A DNA stretch of 21,230 bases from positions 42,037-63,266 of the forward strand of contig DDFO01000036.1 in assembly GCA_002337215.1 (NCBI GenBank), written 5' to 3'. Positions 7,728-14,159 of this stretch are shown here, piece after piece (the first letter of the stretch is position 1; each line of letters opens with the position of its first letter). The DNA comes from Phycisphaerales bacterium UBA1926 (GTDB lineage Bacteria > Planctomycetota > Phycisphaerae > Phycisphaerales > UBA1924). Made by a program: the position numbers and the translations under genes. The notes beneath the pieces are model-generated. The model was given only the letters and a program-made list of their open reading frames with translations. It had not been told where the DNA came from and searched no databases.

Positions 7728-8663
7728 TCACTCGATCTCTTCGGTCGACTCCGTCGGAACATCCGCGAACCGCGCGGGTTCACCACTGTTCTCGACGACG
7801 AACCCCGTCACGTCAAACGTCAGGATCTCGGTCTCCCCCCCGCGCACGACGACGACACGCCAGGGCCCCTCGGGTTCCTTGCGCTCGGTCTCGGGCTGCG
7901 AGACGATGTCGGTCGTCTCCACCGCAGTCGTCGGGTCCGCGGTGAGCGAGTCATCGAGCGGGTTCCGCAGCGAGAGGCTGAGCTCGCCGAGATCGCGGGC
8001 GGACTGCAGCTCGCGGGCCTGCTGCGGATCGACCATCAGGGTCACCATCAGCCCCCGACTCGTCCGCCGGCTCGCAAGCGTCGTCTTCTTCTCGTCCTCG
8101 TCCTCGTCCGGCTCCGCGGTGAAGACCGTCTTGTCCTCAACCGCGAGCACGCTGACATTCTGAAGCAACGTCTGCGAGACCGGGCCGCCTTCGCTACCCC
8201 GTCCCGGGATCCGCTTGTACGCGACGATCACGTCCACCCGGCAGCCGGGGAACAGGAGGCCCCGCATCGCCGACGACCCGATGATCTCCACACTCACCGC
8301 CCGCATCCCGGAAGGAAGCGACGTCGCGAGTTGCGCGCCGCCCTCATCGGAGAGCAGCACCCCGGTCACGATCGGCTGACCCGCAACGAGTTCGTTCTTG
8401 ATCACCCGCCCAAGAATCTGTACGGGATCGGTGAACGCACCCTCAGGCTTGTCGCCGACGCTGACTTCCCGGACCTCGAGCAGATCCTCGACGATCCGGG
8501 TCATCGCGGGCACGTTCGACTTCGCGACCCAGATCTCGACCGTTGTCGGCACCGCCGCGGTGTTGCCCCCCCCCGCTCGCATCGCCGCCATCAGCACGGC
8601 GGCGCACATCGACGCCACGAGCCCAAGCCCGAGCACCATCAGAATCGGGAGTTTTCCACTCAC
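7728..8663 (-). CDS. cpaB: CpaB/RcpC, periplasmic pilus-assembly protein with SAF domain
   Basis: 311 residues, first gene of the leftward machine operon. It has an N-terminal membrane anchor (about 6-28), a SAF-type beta-clip domain (about 43-103, with VPAMTRIVEDLLEVREV and AGQPIVTGVLL), and the RcpC/CpaB domain (about 115-225, with LPSGMRAVSVEI and FPGCRVDVIVAY). An acidic spacer (DEDEDE, 187-192 region) interrupts the latter half. CpaB is thought to link the secretin with peptidoglycan or the inner-membrane complex. The start is GTG at 8663 with AGGAGG seven bases upstream, an optimal ribosome site. The C-terminal about 70 residues are acidic with a short beta-rich patch (WRVVVVRGG). No other gene precedes it in the operon, so the operon promoter should lie in 8664-9054. 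Confidence 0.93.
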   Translation of the reverse strand: MSGKLPILMVLGLGLVASMCAAVLMAAMRAGGGNTAAVPTTVEIWVAKSNVPAMTRIVEDLLEVREVSVGDKPEGAFTDPVQILGRVIKNELVAGQPIVTGVLLSDEGGAQLATSLPSGMRAVSVEIIGSSAMRGLLFPGCRVDVIVAYKRIPGRGSEGGPVSQTLLQNVSVLAVEDKTVFTAEPDEDEDEKKTTLASRRTSRGLMVTLMVDPQQARELQSARDLGELSLSLRNPLDDSLTADPTTAVETTDIVSQPETERKEPEGPWRVVVVRGGETEILTFDVTGFVVENSGEPARFADVPTESTEEIE

Positions 8664-9054
8664 AGGCGACCCTCCTCACGATCGGCGGGCGCGCACACGA
8701 CGCCCCACCTTGAGCGCATCGGCCCGCCTTCACAAGAACTTGCGTCAACCCAAAGCCCCCCCTTGCCGGCCGGCCGCGCGGCCCAACCAACCCGATCCGA
8801 ACGCACAACCCGCGCCAGCGCTGGACCGAGAACGTCCATTACCGGATCGCCGCACGCCGGGCTGACATCCGGCGCCCGCCCAAGACCCGATCTGGCCCGA
8901 TCACGCCCGCAGATCGGTCTGTGCGGTTCCTCGCACACAACTTGCGGCCCGATCCACAGACTCTGACTGGCAATCCCTCGCGTTGAATTCGACGTTGAGA
9001 CGACACGTCCACCCCCGGCACCGGGGAATCCTGTGTCCTCTCGAAAGGACAGCG
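8664..9054. promoter_or_regulatory. Divergent control region between the two Tad arms
   Basis: 391 bases without a credible gene, between cpaB (leftward) and the membrane-protein gene (rightward). The heptamer CCCGATC occurs four times on the plus strand (8791, 8886, 8896, 8948). The copy at 8886 also forms an inverted repeat with GATC-containing bases at 8911-8919 (GACC-C-GATCT with AGATCGGTC). A TTGACG -35-like hexamer points leftward at 8743-8748, but no good -10 follows. Near the rightward gene, CCCCGG/CCGGGG (9013-9026) and GTCCT/AGGAC (9035-9050) form small hairpins; the second would enclose part of the ribosome site. Promoter positions cannot be fixed by eye. Confidence 0.5.
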
Positions 9055-9450
9055 ATGCTCGATTTTCTTACCAACGCGACCGCGAGCGGCGAACTTATGC
9101 CGTGGAGCTTCCTCTTTGCGACAGCGCTGATTGCCTCGGCGCTGGACGCATTTTCTCGGAGACTGTTCAACCCAGTGGTGATGACCGCCTGGTTCTTTGG
9201 GCTAACCGTGTGCGCATCGATCGGGTCGTGGACGATCCCCGAGCTGACTGCCGGCGCGATATGCCTCATGACGCCTCACCTTCTGATCTGCAGCTTCAGC
9301 GCACGGATCCACGCCGCCCGGACGGCCCCGGCTCACACCGGACCGACCAAGCCTGAGTCCGCGTCCGATCAACATGAGCCGGCGTTCGAGATCCGTCGCC
9401 CCAAACCGGTGACACGGGCGACGAGCAAGCCCGTCCGCCGCGCGGCGTGA
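9055..9450 (+). CDS. Unrecognised small membrane protein heading the pilin arm
   Basis: 131 residues, family not recognised. Three hydrophobic segments are visible: about 15-33 (PWSFLFATALIASALDAF), 44-62 (VVMTAWFFGLTVCASIG) and 67-87 (ELTAGAICLMTPHLLICSF). They are followed by a hydrophilic tail of about 45 residues rich in Pro, Ala, Arg and Lys, ending KPVRRAA, probably cytoplasmic. The ATG at 9055 is preceded by AAAGGAC with about seven bases spacing; a longer frame from 8983 lacks a ribosome site. It is transcribed in the same direction as flp but is closed by its own terminator (9481-9503). Its position between the two pilus arms suggests an accessory or regulatory role in the pilus, which is inference from context only. 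Confidence 0.7.
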   Translation: MLDFLTNATASGELMPWSFLFATALIASALDAFSRRLFNPVVMTAWFFGLTVCASIGSWTIPELTAGAICLMTPHLLICSFSARIHAARTAPAHTGPTKPESASDQHEPAFEIRRPKPVTRATSKPVRRAA

Positions 9451-9480
9451 TACAGGCCACGCAGCACGAGACACAGGAGA

Positions 9481-9503
9481 GGACGCCGCGGGGCGTCCTT
9501 TTT
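9481..9503 (+). terminator. Intrinsic terminator after the small membrane protein gene
   Basis: GGACGCC (9481-9487) and GGCGTCC (9492-9498) form a perfect 7-bp stem with a GCGG loop, followed by five Ts (9499-9503). It lies 30 bases past the stop codon and separates this gene from flp, so flp should have its own promoter in 9504-9700. Confidence 0.9.
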
Positions 9504-9645
9504 CATGCGCCCAAATGCCTGTCGGCAAACCGCTCCGGATCGCGAGACGCCGGGGATGCCCGCACAACCGGAACCGTGTGCGGCGAGATTTTTCACCGGC
9601 GCCTTGCACTCCCCGATTTTGGTTTGCACATCTGTGGTGGCGTGC

Positions 9646-9715
9646 TTGAACACGCCCCGGGCGACGCGATGCCCGGACACGCGACGCCCGGAGACGGGTT
9701 CAACCAACCAGGAGG
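9646..9715 (+). promoter_or_regulatory. Structured flp leader with tandem 15-bp repeat and strong ribosome site
   Basis: Two adjacent 15-base units (9666-9680 and 9681-9695) differ at two positions and share the pattern GCGAYGCCCGGASAC. They are flanked by TTGAAC (9646-9651) and GTTCAA (9698-9703), which can close a long stem. The AGGAGG ribosome site follows at 9710-9715, six bases from the flp start. No clear sigma-70 or sigma-54 promoter is visible in 9504-9645; TTGCAC occurs twice near 9605-9635. Confidence 0.5.
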
Positions 9716-9721
9716 ATCGCC

Positions 9722-9904
9722 ATGAACAAGCTCAACATCTTTGCCAAGCGCTTCATCACCGAGGATGACGGCCTCGAGACCATCGAGTACGCCGTCATGA
9801 CCGCCCTCATTGTGGCGGGCCTCGTTGCGGCACTCGGTGCTCTCTCGGGTGCGATCACGGGTCGATTCGGCGCCGTCCAGGGCACCGTCGACGGCATCAG
9901 CTGA
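9722..9904 (+). CDS. flp: Flp major pilin prepilin
   Basis: 60 residues, the usual size of Flp/Fap pilins. A short basic leader (residues 1-17, ending EDDG) is followed by the processing site G17|LETIEYAV. Glu at +5 (Glu22) and Tyr at +6 (Tyr23) are the Flp hallmark pair. One hydrophobic helix (about 24-46, VMTALIVAGLVAALGAL) forms the pilus core, and the tail is short and polar. After cleavage by TadV the subunit polymerises into the Flp pilus, driven by CpaF and exported through CpaC. The ribosome site is perfect (AGGAGG, six bases from ATG). Strong hairpins directly downstream suggest this gene makes a separate abundant short transcript. It is the only flp copy in the window. Confidence 0.96.
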   Translation: MNKLNIFAKRFITEDDGLETIEYAVMTALIVAGLVAALGALSGAITGRFGAVQGTVDGIS

Positions 9905-9923
9905 CGCCCAATCCGCGCCGGGT

Positions 9924-9969
9924 GGCGGGCCGGAAGCTCGCGGCTTACGAGCCGCGGGCCCGTCCCGCC
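9924..9969 (+). other. Long imperfect hairpin just 3' of flp
   Basis: GGCGGG (9924-9929), CGG (9931-9933) and GCTCGCGGCT (9936-9945) pair with AGCCGCGGGC (9950-9959), CCG (9960-9962) and CCCGCC (9964-9969) around a TACG loop. That gives about 19 pairs (one T-G) with one mismatch and a two-base bulge. There is no T run, so it is not a terminator by itself. It may protect the flp mRNA 3' end, or be a dispersed REP-like palindromic element. It begins 20 bases after the flp stop. Confidence 0.75.
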
Positions 9970-9984
9970 CCCGACGCCTTGCTG

Positions 9985-10017
9985 GCACCCGCGGCCCTTC
10001 AGGCCGCGGGTGCTTTT
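9985..10017 (+). terminator. Strong hairpin and T run between flp and tadV
   Basis: A perfect 12-bp stem (9985-9996 with 10002-10013), a 5-base loop and TTTT (10014-10017) form an intrinsic terminator about 80 bases past flp. Partial read-through would give the lower expression expected for tadV, tadE and tadG. No clear promoter is visible in the 41 bases between it and tadV. Confidence 0.88.
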
Positions 10018-10058
10018 CCAAGCACGTTTCGTGATTGTTTGACGCATCAGGAGCCACA

Positions 10059-10637
10059 ATGTTCGACGCGCTGCCCATCCCCGACCCGACGACCGCCCTC
10101 GTGGCGTGGGTGGTCGTGCTGGGTGCGTGCGTGGTTGGCTGCGTGACGGACCTCAAGGCCCGCAGGCTCCCCAACGCGCTCACGCTCCCGCTGTGGATGA
10201 CCGGGCTCGCGTTCGCCGCGACGACCGGCGGCGTCTCCGGGTTCGCCGGGGCGTTTGCCGCCTCGATCGTGCTCGCGATTCCCTATGTGATTCTCTTCGT
10301 CGGCGCCGGGGGCGGCGCGGGCGATGCCAAGATGATGGCGGCGATCGGCGCCTGGCTCGGGCTCTCGCAGGGTGTCTACGCCCTCGTCGTGATCGCTCTG
10401 CTGGGCGGCGTCATCGGCGTCGCCTGGAGTCTGTGCGACGGCTCGGCGTCCGCTCTGTTCGCCAAGCTCCGCACGATGACGCTCGGCATGGTCGGCTTCG
10501 CTCACGGACGACTCACCGCCGGTGAGTGTCTCGCGTTTCTGCCTCCCGCAGGGGGATCGGCTCGCATTCCCTACGGGCTCGCGATCTGCATCGGATCGCT
10601 GGCCGCATTCGGAGGAGGTCTCCAATGGCACGCATGA
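10059..10637 (+). CDS. tadV: TadV/CpaA prepilin peptidase
   Basis: 192 residues, a type IV prepilin peptidase (A24 aspartyl family) lacking the N-methylation domain, as usual for Tad systems. Both catalytic aspartates are visible. The first is in TDLKARRLPN (Asp31) and the second in the GxGD-type motif GAGD (Asp89) followed by KMMAAIGAWLG. There are about five or six membrane segments (about 16-30, 40-55, 62-83, 91-108, 110-128, 170-187). It should cleave the Flp leader and the pseudopilin TadE. The ATG at 10059 has CAGGAG five bases upstream; an in-frame TTG at 10035 lacks a ribosome site. The last 13 bases overlap the start of tadE, indicating coupled translation. Confidence 0.92.
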   Translation: MFDALPIPDPTTALVAWVVVLGACVVGCVTDLKARRLPNALTLPLWMTGLAFAATTGGVSGFAGAFAASIVLAIPYVILFVGAGGGAGDAKMMAAIGAWLGLSQGVYALVVIALLGGVIGVAWSLCDGSASALFAKLRTMTLGMVGFAHGRLTAGECLAFLPPAGGSARIPYGLAICIGSLAAFGGGLQWHA

Positions 10638-11077
10638 AATCCCGATCTATCTTTCAATCTCCGAGGAGCTCTGTGAAGAGTCTCCGGTCTTGCAAACGCT
10701 CGCGGCGCGGCGTCTCGATCGTCGAATCCGCCTTCATGCTCCCCATCATGATGTCGCTCATCTTCGGGGCCATCGAGTTCGGCTCGATCCTCCACATGCG
10801 TCACACGATGCTGCACGCCGCTCGTGAAGCCGCGCGGACGCTCGCCGTTCAGGGCGGCACGGTCGGCCAGGCGGTCACCGTCGCCGAGACGCTGCTGCCC
10901 AGCAGCGACGACCTGGAGTTCGACATCGTCGCGTCCCAGCCCTCGCCCGATGACTTCATGCGTGATGTCGAGGTCGAGATCAGCCTGCCGCTCAAGCAGG
11001 CGTCGCTGGGGGACATGTTCGGCATGTTCGGCGAAGACACGATCGACGTCCGCGTCACGATGCGCAGCGAGCAATAA
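10625..11077 (+). CDS. tadE: TadE-like minor pilin (pseudopilin)
   Basis: 150 residues. A basic leader of about 29 residues (many Arg, Lys and Ser) precedes the TadE-type motif RRG|VSIVESAFMLPIMMSLIF, with Glu34 at +5 from the putative cleavage Gly29 and a membrane helix (about 31-53). The remaining about 95 residues (helix then beta-rich, with LEFDIVASQPSPDDF and DVEVEISLPL) would be periplasmic. TadE proteins are processed by TadV and act as minor pilins that prime or tip the Flp pilus. The ATG at 10625 has GGAGGAGG six bases upstream, inside the end of tadV. A second ATG at 10634 overlaps the tadV stop as ATGA and is a less likely start. The Arg-rich leader is longer than in many TadE proteins. 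Confidence 0.9.
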   Translation: MARMKSRSIFQSPRSSVKSLRSCKRSRRGVSIVESAFMLPIMMSLIFGAIEFGSILHMRHTMLHAAREAARTLAVQGGTVGQAVTVAETLLPSSDDLEFDIVASQPSPDDFMRDVEVEISLPLKQASLGDMFGMFGEDTIDVRVTMRSEQ

Positions 11078-11105
11078 GCAGGCTCACGCCGGAAGGAGAG
11101 CCGAC

Positions 11106-12677
11106 ATGCATACGCACAACACCACCATTCTTTCTACGCCGAACGCCCCGGCGACGATCCGGACCGGCACCTCGCCGACCCGGCTGACACGGGCCAAGCG
11201 ATCGATCGCGCGGCTCCGCGCCGCAACGGTGTCGCCCACCCAACCACGCGGCGCCGCGCGGCGCCGGGTGCACGGGCCCGCCCGCCGGGGTATCGCGACC
11301 ATCTGGGGCCTCGCCTCGATGGGCCTGCTGCTCGGGGTCGCGGCTCTGGTTGTTGACGGCGCGCTGCTCTATACATCCCACGCCGACCTCCAGATCGCAG
11401 CCGACTCGGGCGCCCTGGCCGGCGCGAGCGCGCTGACGGTTGATCCCGATCTTGCCCGCCAGCGGGCGGTCGAGTACGCGGCCAAGAACTTCGCCGAGGG
11501 ACAGAGCGTCGAGCTCAGCGAGAGCAACGTCGAACTGGGCGACTGGAACACCGAGACCCGCACGTTCACGCCGCTCACCGGCGAGGACGAAGCGTTCGCC
11601 GACGCCGTCCGCGTGACCGCCGGCCTGACCGAGGCCGGGGGCAACCCGCTGACGCTCGCGTTCGCTCAGGTCTTCGGGCAGGGCGAGGTGGATGTGCGCG
11701 CGTCCTCGATCGCGGTATACCGCCCCCGGGATATCGTGCTTGTGCTCGACCTCTCCGGGTCGATGAACTACGACAGCCAGGTGCGTCACATTCCTTACCT
11801 GGGACGCGACGCGGTCGAGGCGAACTTGTACGAGATCTGGCAGGAACTGGGCGGGCACACCTACGGGAACATGGAGTTCGACACCCGTTACATCAGCACC
11901 GACAACGACTACTACGTCAAGTATTACCTCGGGTTGCAGAATGTCCCGTATCCCTACCCCTCCGGGTCATGGAGCGATTACATCAACTACGTGCAGGGCA
12001 GCAGTAACCTGCGCAACAACGGCTACAAAAAGGAGTACGGCGGCCTGACCTTCATGAACTATCTGCTCGAGAAGCGGCGTTCAGCCACGCAGACCCCCGA
12101 CCTCTGGATGGCGAGCGCTCAGCCCATCACGGCCGTGAAGGACTCGGTGGATATCTTTCTCGACTTCATCGATGATGTCGCAACCGAGGACCAGGTGGGG
12201 CTCGCGGTCTACACCTCGTCGAACGGAAACGGCAAGCTCGAGCACGGTCTGACCGACGACATCGAGACCATCCGGACGATCACGCGGCACCGTCAGGCCG
12301 GCCATTACCACGGCTCGACCAACATCGGCGCCGGGCTCGCGGTCGGCCGGGAAGAGCTCAGCACGAATGGCCGCGACGGCACGCTCAAGACAATTGTGCT
12401 GCTGACCGACGGCATCGCCAACCTCCCCGGGAGCAGTTCGTACGCCAAGCAGTACGCGCTCGAGCAGGCTCAGTACGCCGCGGATTCGGGGTACGCGATC
12501 ATGGCGATCAGCCTGGGTGCCAACGTGGACTACAACCTCATGCAGGACATCGCCGACGTGTCCGGCGGCGAGCACTTCCATATCCCCGGGGGCGACTCGG
12601 TCGCGGCCTACGAGGAGGAGCTCATCGAGGTCTTCCGCCGGATCGCGCGTGAGAGGCCGCTGCGGCTGGTGAATTGA
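11106..12677 (+). CDS. tadG: TadG-like protein with von Willebrand A domain
   Basis: 523 residues. A hydrophilic Arg-rich cytoplasmic region (1-62) precedes a TadG-type membrane helix (about 63-89) and a conserved segment QIAADSGALAGASALTVD (96-113). Residues about 207-515 form a von Willebrand A domain. MIDAS metal-site residues are present: DLSGS (Asp215, Ser217, Ser219), Thr405 in GSTNIGAGL and Asp435 in LLTDG. A large insertion (about 221-338) lies right after the DxSxS motif and holds 16 tyrosines in 118 residues. TadG proteins with vWA domains are proposed to sit at the pilus tip or anchor it, and adhesion is plausible here. The ATG at 11106 has AAGGAG about seven bases upstream, 28 bases after tadE. 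It is the last gene of the rightward arm, followed by a terminator. Confidence 0.9.
   Translation: MHTHNTTILSTPNAPATIRTGTSPTRLTRAKRSIARLRAATVSPTQPRGAARRRVHGPARRGIATIWGLASMGLLLGVAALVVDGALLYTSHADLQIAADSGALAGASALTVDPDLARQRAVEYAAKNFAEGQSVELSESNVELGDWNTETRTFTPLTGEDEAFADAVRVTAGLTEAGGNPLTLAFAQVFGQGEVDVRASSIAVYRPRDIVLVLDLSGSMNYDSQVRHIPYLGRDAVEANLYEIWQELGGHTYGNMEFDTRYISTDNDYYVKYYLGLQNVPYPYPSGSWSDYINYVQGSSNLRNNGYKKEYGGLTFMNYLLEKRRSATQTPDLWMASAQPITAVKDSVDIFLDFIDDVATEDQVGLAVYTSSNGNGKLEHGLTDDIETIRTITRHRQAGHYHGSTNIGAGLAVGREELSTNGRDGTLKTIVLLTDGIANLPGSSSYAKQYALEQAQYAADSGYAIMAISLGANVDYNLMQDIADVSGGEHFHIPGGDSVAAYEEELIEVFRRIARERPLRLVN
11247..11266 (+). repeat. Perfect tandem 10-bp repeat inside tadG
   Basis: CGCGGCGCCG occurs twice in a row within the codons for the Arg-rich N-terminal region of TadG (about residues 48-54). 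Because the unit is not a multiple of three, gain or loss of one copy would shift the frame. Confidence 0.85.
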
Positions 12678-12710
12678 GCCCCCGACCGATCTGCATCGAA
12701 TCGCTCACGA

Positions 12711-12735
12711 GCGGCCCTGGAATGGGCCGCTTTTT
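12711..12735 (+). terminator. Intrinsic terminator after tadG
   Basis: GCGGCCC (12711-12717) and GGGCCGC (12724-12730) form a 7-bp stem with a 6-base loop, followed by TTTTT (12731-12735). It lies 33 bases past the tadG stop and abuts the stop codon of the converging gene. It lacks a T run in the leftward direction, so it is not clearly bidirectional. Confidence 0.88.
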
Positions 12736-13056
12736 CTATCCGATGTAGACCGTCCCACCCAGCAGCCTTGAGACGATCATCATGAAGATGGTGAATGCCG
12801 TCAGCCCCAGGAAGATCCCGCTGGCGATCACGAGCACGTCGTCCCGCCGCTCGTGGTACCACGCCTTGAGAATCTTGCTGCCGACCGGAGGCGTGACGAC
12901 CTCGCCCGCCTCGTCCTCGCTGATGATCTCGACCGAGGTGGTTGTGGCAAGGCCGTGACGGGTCGCGGCGTACCGGGCGACGGCTTCGCTGTCGGAGCGG
13001 ACATCGACATGTCCCTTCGATTTATCGGCTCGCACGCCGTGCACTCGGAAGATCAT
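12736..13056 (-). CDS. Unrecognised small C-tail-anchored membrane protein
   Basis: 106 residues, family not recognised. The N-terminal about 70 residues are soluble and mixed alpha/beta ([19 protein letters not shown], then SEAVARYAATRHGLATT and SVEIISEDE). The C-terminus has one membrane segment (about 75-100, VLVIASGIFLGLTAFTIFMM) and ends shortly after. The start at 13056 has a GGGGG stretch about five bases upstream. It overlaps the preceding gene by 35 bases, which supports co-translation with it and with the CoA-transferase gene. The hydrophobic pattern and overlaps make it more credible than the opposite-strand frames. Function unknown. Confidence 0.65.
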   Translation of the reverse strand: MIFRVHGVRADKSKGHVDVRSDSEAVARYAATRHGLATTTSVEIISEDEAGEVVTPPVGSKILKAWYHERRDDVLVIASGIFLGLTAFTIFMMIVSRLLGGTVYIG

Positions 13057-13393
13057 TGTTGCCCCCTACTTCCGTCTCCGCATCCGCGACACGCTTCACC
13101 CACCCGCCCCATCGCGGAGAGATGTCACCCCCCAGGAACAGAGAGAGATTCACCATCGCGGCCAGCGCAAAGGGTACCGCAAGCAAGTGGATCGGCAGCC
13201 CGGCGAAGAACACGATCATCAGGACGACCATGCTCTTTGTGAGCACAAGGGCGAGCACGATCGCGATCCCGTGCAGCCCGGAGATCCCCATCATGCAACC
13301 GCTGAAGATCACCGCTCTTGTCAGACACCGATGACGCGCGCGTTCCGCGTCGATCCGCCAATTCTCTAGAGACTTCGCGAATCTGTCGTTCAT
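13022..13393 (-). CDS. Unrecognised small polytopic membrane protein coupled to scoB
   Basis: 123 residues, family not recognised. A hydrophilic N-terminus (1-24) is followed by hydrophobic segments at about 26-52 ([24 protein letters not shown], two short or one long) and 55-90 ([33 protein letters not shown], probably two). A polar tail of about 30 residues follows. The ATG (13393-13391) overlaps the scoB stop as ATGA, the standard sign of translational coupling. Its own end overlaps the next gene by 35 bases. The arrangement suggests a three-gene unit, though a functional tie to CoA transfer is not evident. Confidence 0.68.
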   Translation of the reverse strand: MNDRFAKSLENWRIDAERARHRCLTRAVIFSGCMMGISGLHGIAIVLALVLTKSMVVLMIVFFAGLPIHLLAVPFALAAMVNLSLFLGGDISPRWGGWVKRVADAETEVGGNNDLPSARRASR

Positions 13394-14055
13394 CCGGCCC
13401 CGATCACCGCCGGCTCACCCTCCACCACGAACTCCGCCTCCGTCTTCGACTTCACCTCGTCAACGGTCACGCCCGGCGCGAGTTCGGTCAGCCGGAACCG
13501 CCCCTTGCCCTCGTCGAACTCGAGCACGCTCAGGTCGGTGATGATCATGTCGATGCACGCCTTGCCGGTCAGCGGGAGCGAGCATTCCTTGACGATCTTC
13601 GCGTCGCCCCGCTTCGAGCAGTGCTCCATCGCGACGACGACCTTCTGCACGCCCGCGACGAGGTCCATCGCGCCGCCCATGCCCTTGACCATCTTGCCGG
13701 GGATCATCCAGTTGGCGATATCGCCCGCCTGGCTCACCTGCATCGCGCCGAGGATGCACATGTCGATGTGCCCGCCCCGGATCATGCCGAATGAGTCGGA
13801 ACTGGAAAAGTAGCTCGCGCCGGCGCGGGCGGTCACCGTCTGCTTGCCGGCGTTGATGAGGTCGGCGTCCACCTCGGCCTCGGTCGGGAACGGACCGATC
13901 CCGAGCAGGCCGTTCTCTGACTGGAGCCAGACATCGATGCCGACGGGGATATGGTTCGCCACGAGCGTCGGCATGCCGATGCCCAGGTTGACGACGAACC
14001 CGTCGCGGAGTTCCTGTGCCGCTCGCTTGGCGATCTGATCGCGTGAAAGTGCCAT
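13390..14055 (-). CDS. scoB: 3-oxoacid CoA-transferase, subunit B
   Basis: 221 residues, a complete family I CoA-transferase B subunit (ScoB/AtoA/PcaJ type). These heterodimers move CoA between succinyl-CoA or acetyl-CoA and a 3-oxoacid such as acetoacetate. Visible hallmarks are [15 protein letters not shown] (23-37), the SENG motif with the catalytic Glu47 that forms the CoA thioester intermediate ([12 protein letters not shown]), the segment [15 protein letters not shown] and the [14 protein letters not shown] stretch. The ATG at 14055 matches the usual family start ([16 protein letters not shown]). No clear Shine-Dalgarno is seen, and an in-frame GTG at 14076 is possible. The A subunit gene, normally adjacent, is absent: the upstream neighbour is a DUF4332 gene. 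Substrate specificity cannot be read from the sequence. Confidence 0.92.
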   Translation of the reverse strand: MALSRDQIAKRAAQELRDGFVVNLGIGMPTLVANHIPVGIDVWLQSENGLLGIGPFPTEAEVDADLINAGKQTVTARAGASYFSSSDSFGMIRGGHIDMCILGAMQVSQAGDIANWMIPGKMVKGMGGAMDLVAGVQKVVVAMEHCSKRGDAKIVKECSLPLTGKACIDMIITDLSVLEFDEGKGRFRLTELAPGVTVDEVKSKTEAEFVVEGEPAVIGAG

Positions 14056-14159
14056 ACGGGCAGTGTACACCCGCACGGCGGAAGGGTTCTCTCTCTGCTT
14101 CTCTGAGGGGGCCGCTCCTCAACCTGAGCCCCACGCTGCTCATGCAGGCGTCATACGGC

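Noticed and set aside
8660..8938. A minus-strand frame of 92 codons in the divergent control region
   Set aside because: No ribosome site, no plausible protein composition, and it overlaps the cpaB start and its ribosome site.
8968..8987. TGGCAATCCCTCGCGTTGAA as a possible sigma-54 promoter
   Set aside because: The -24 half looks right, but the -12 GC dinucleotide at the required spacing is missing (CG instead of GC).
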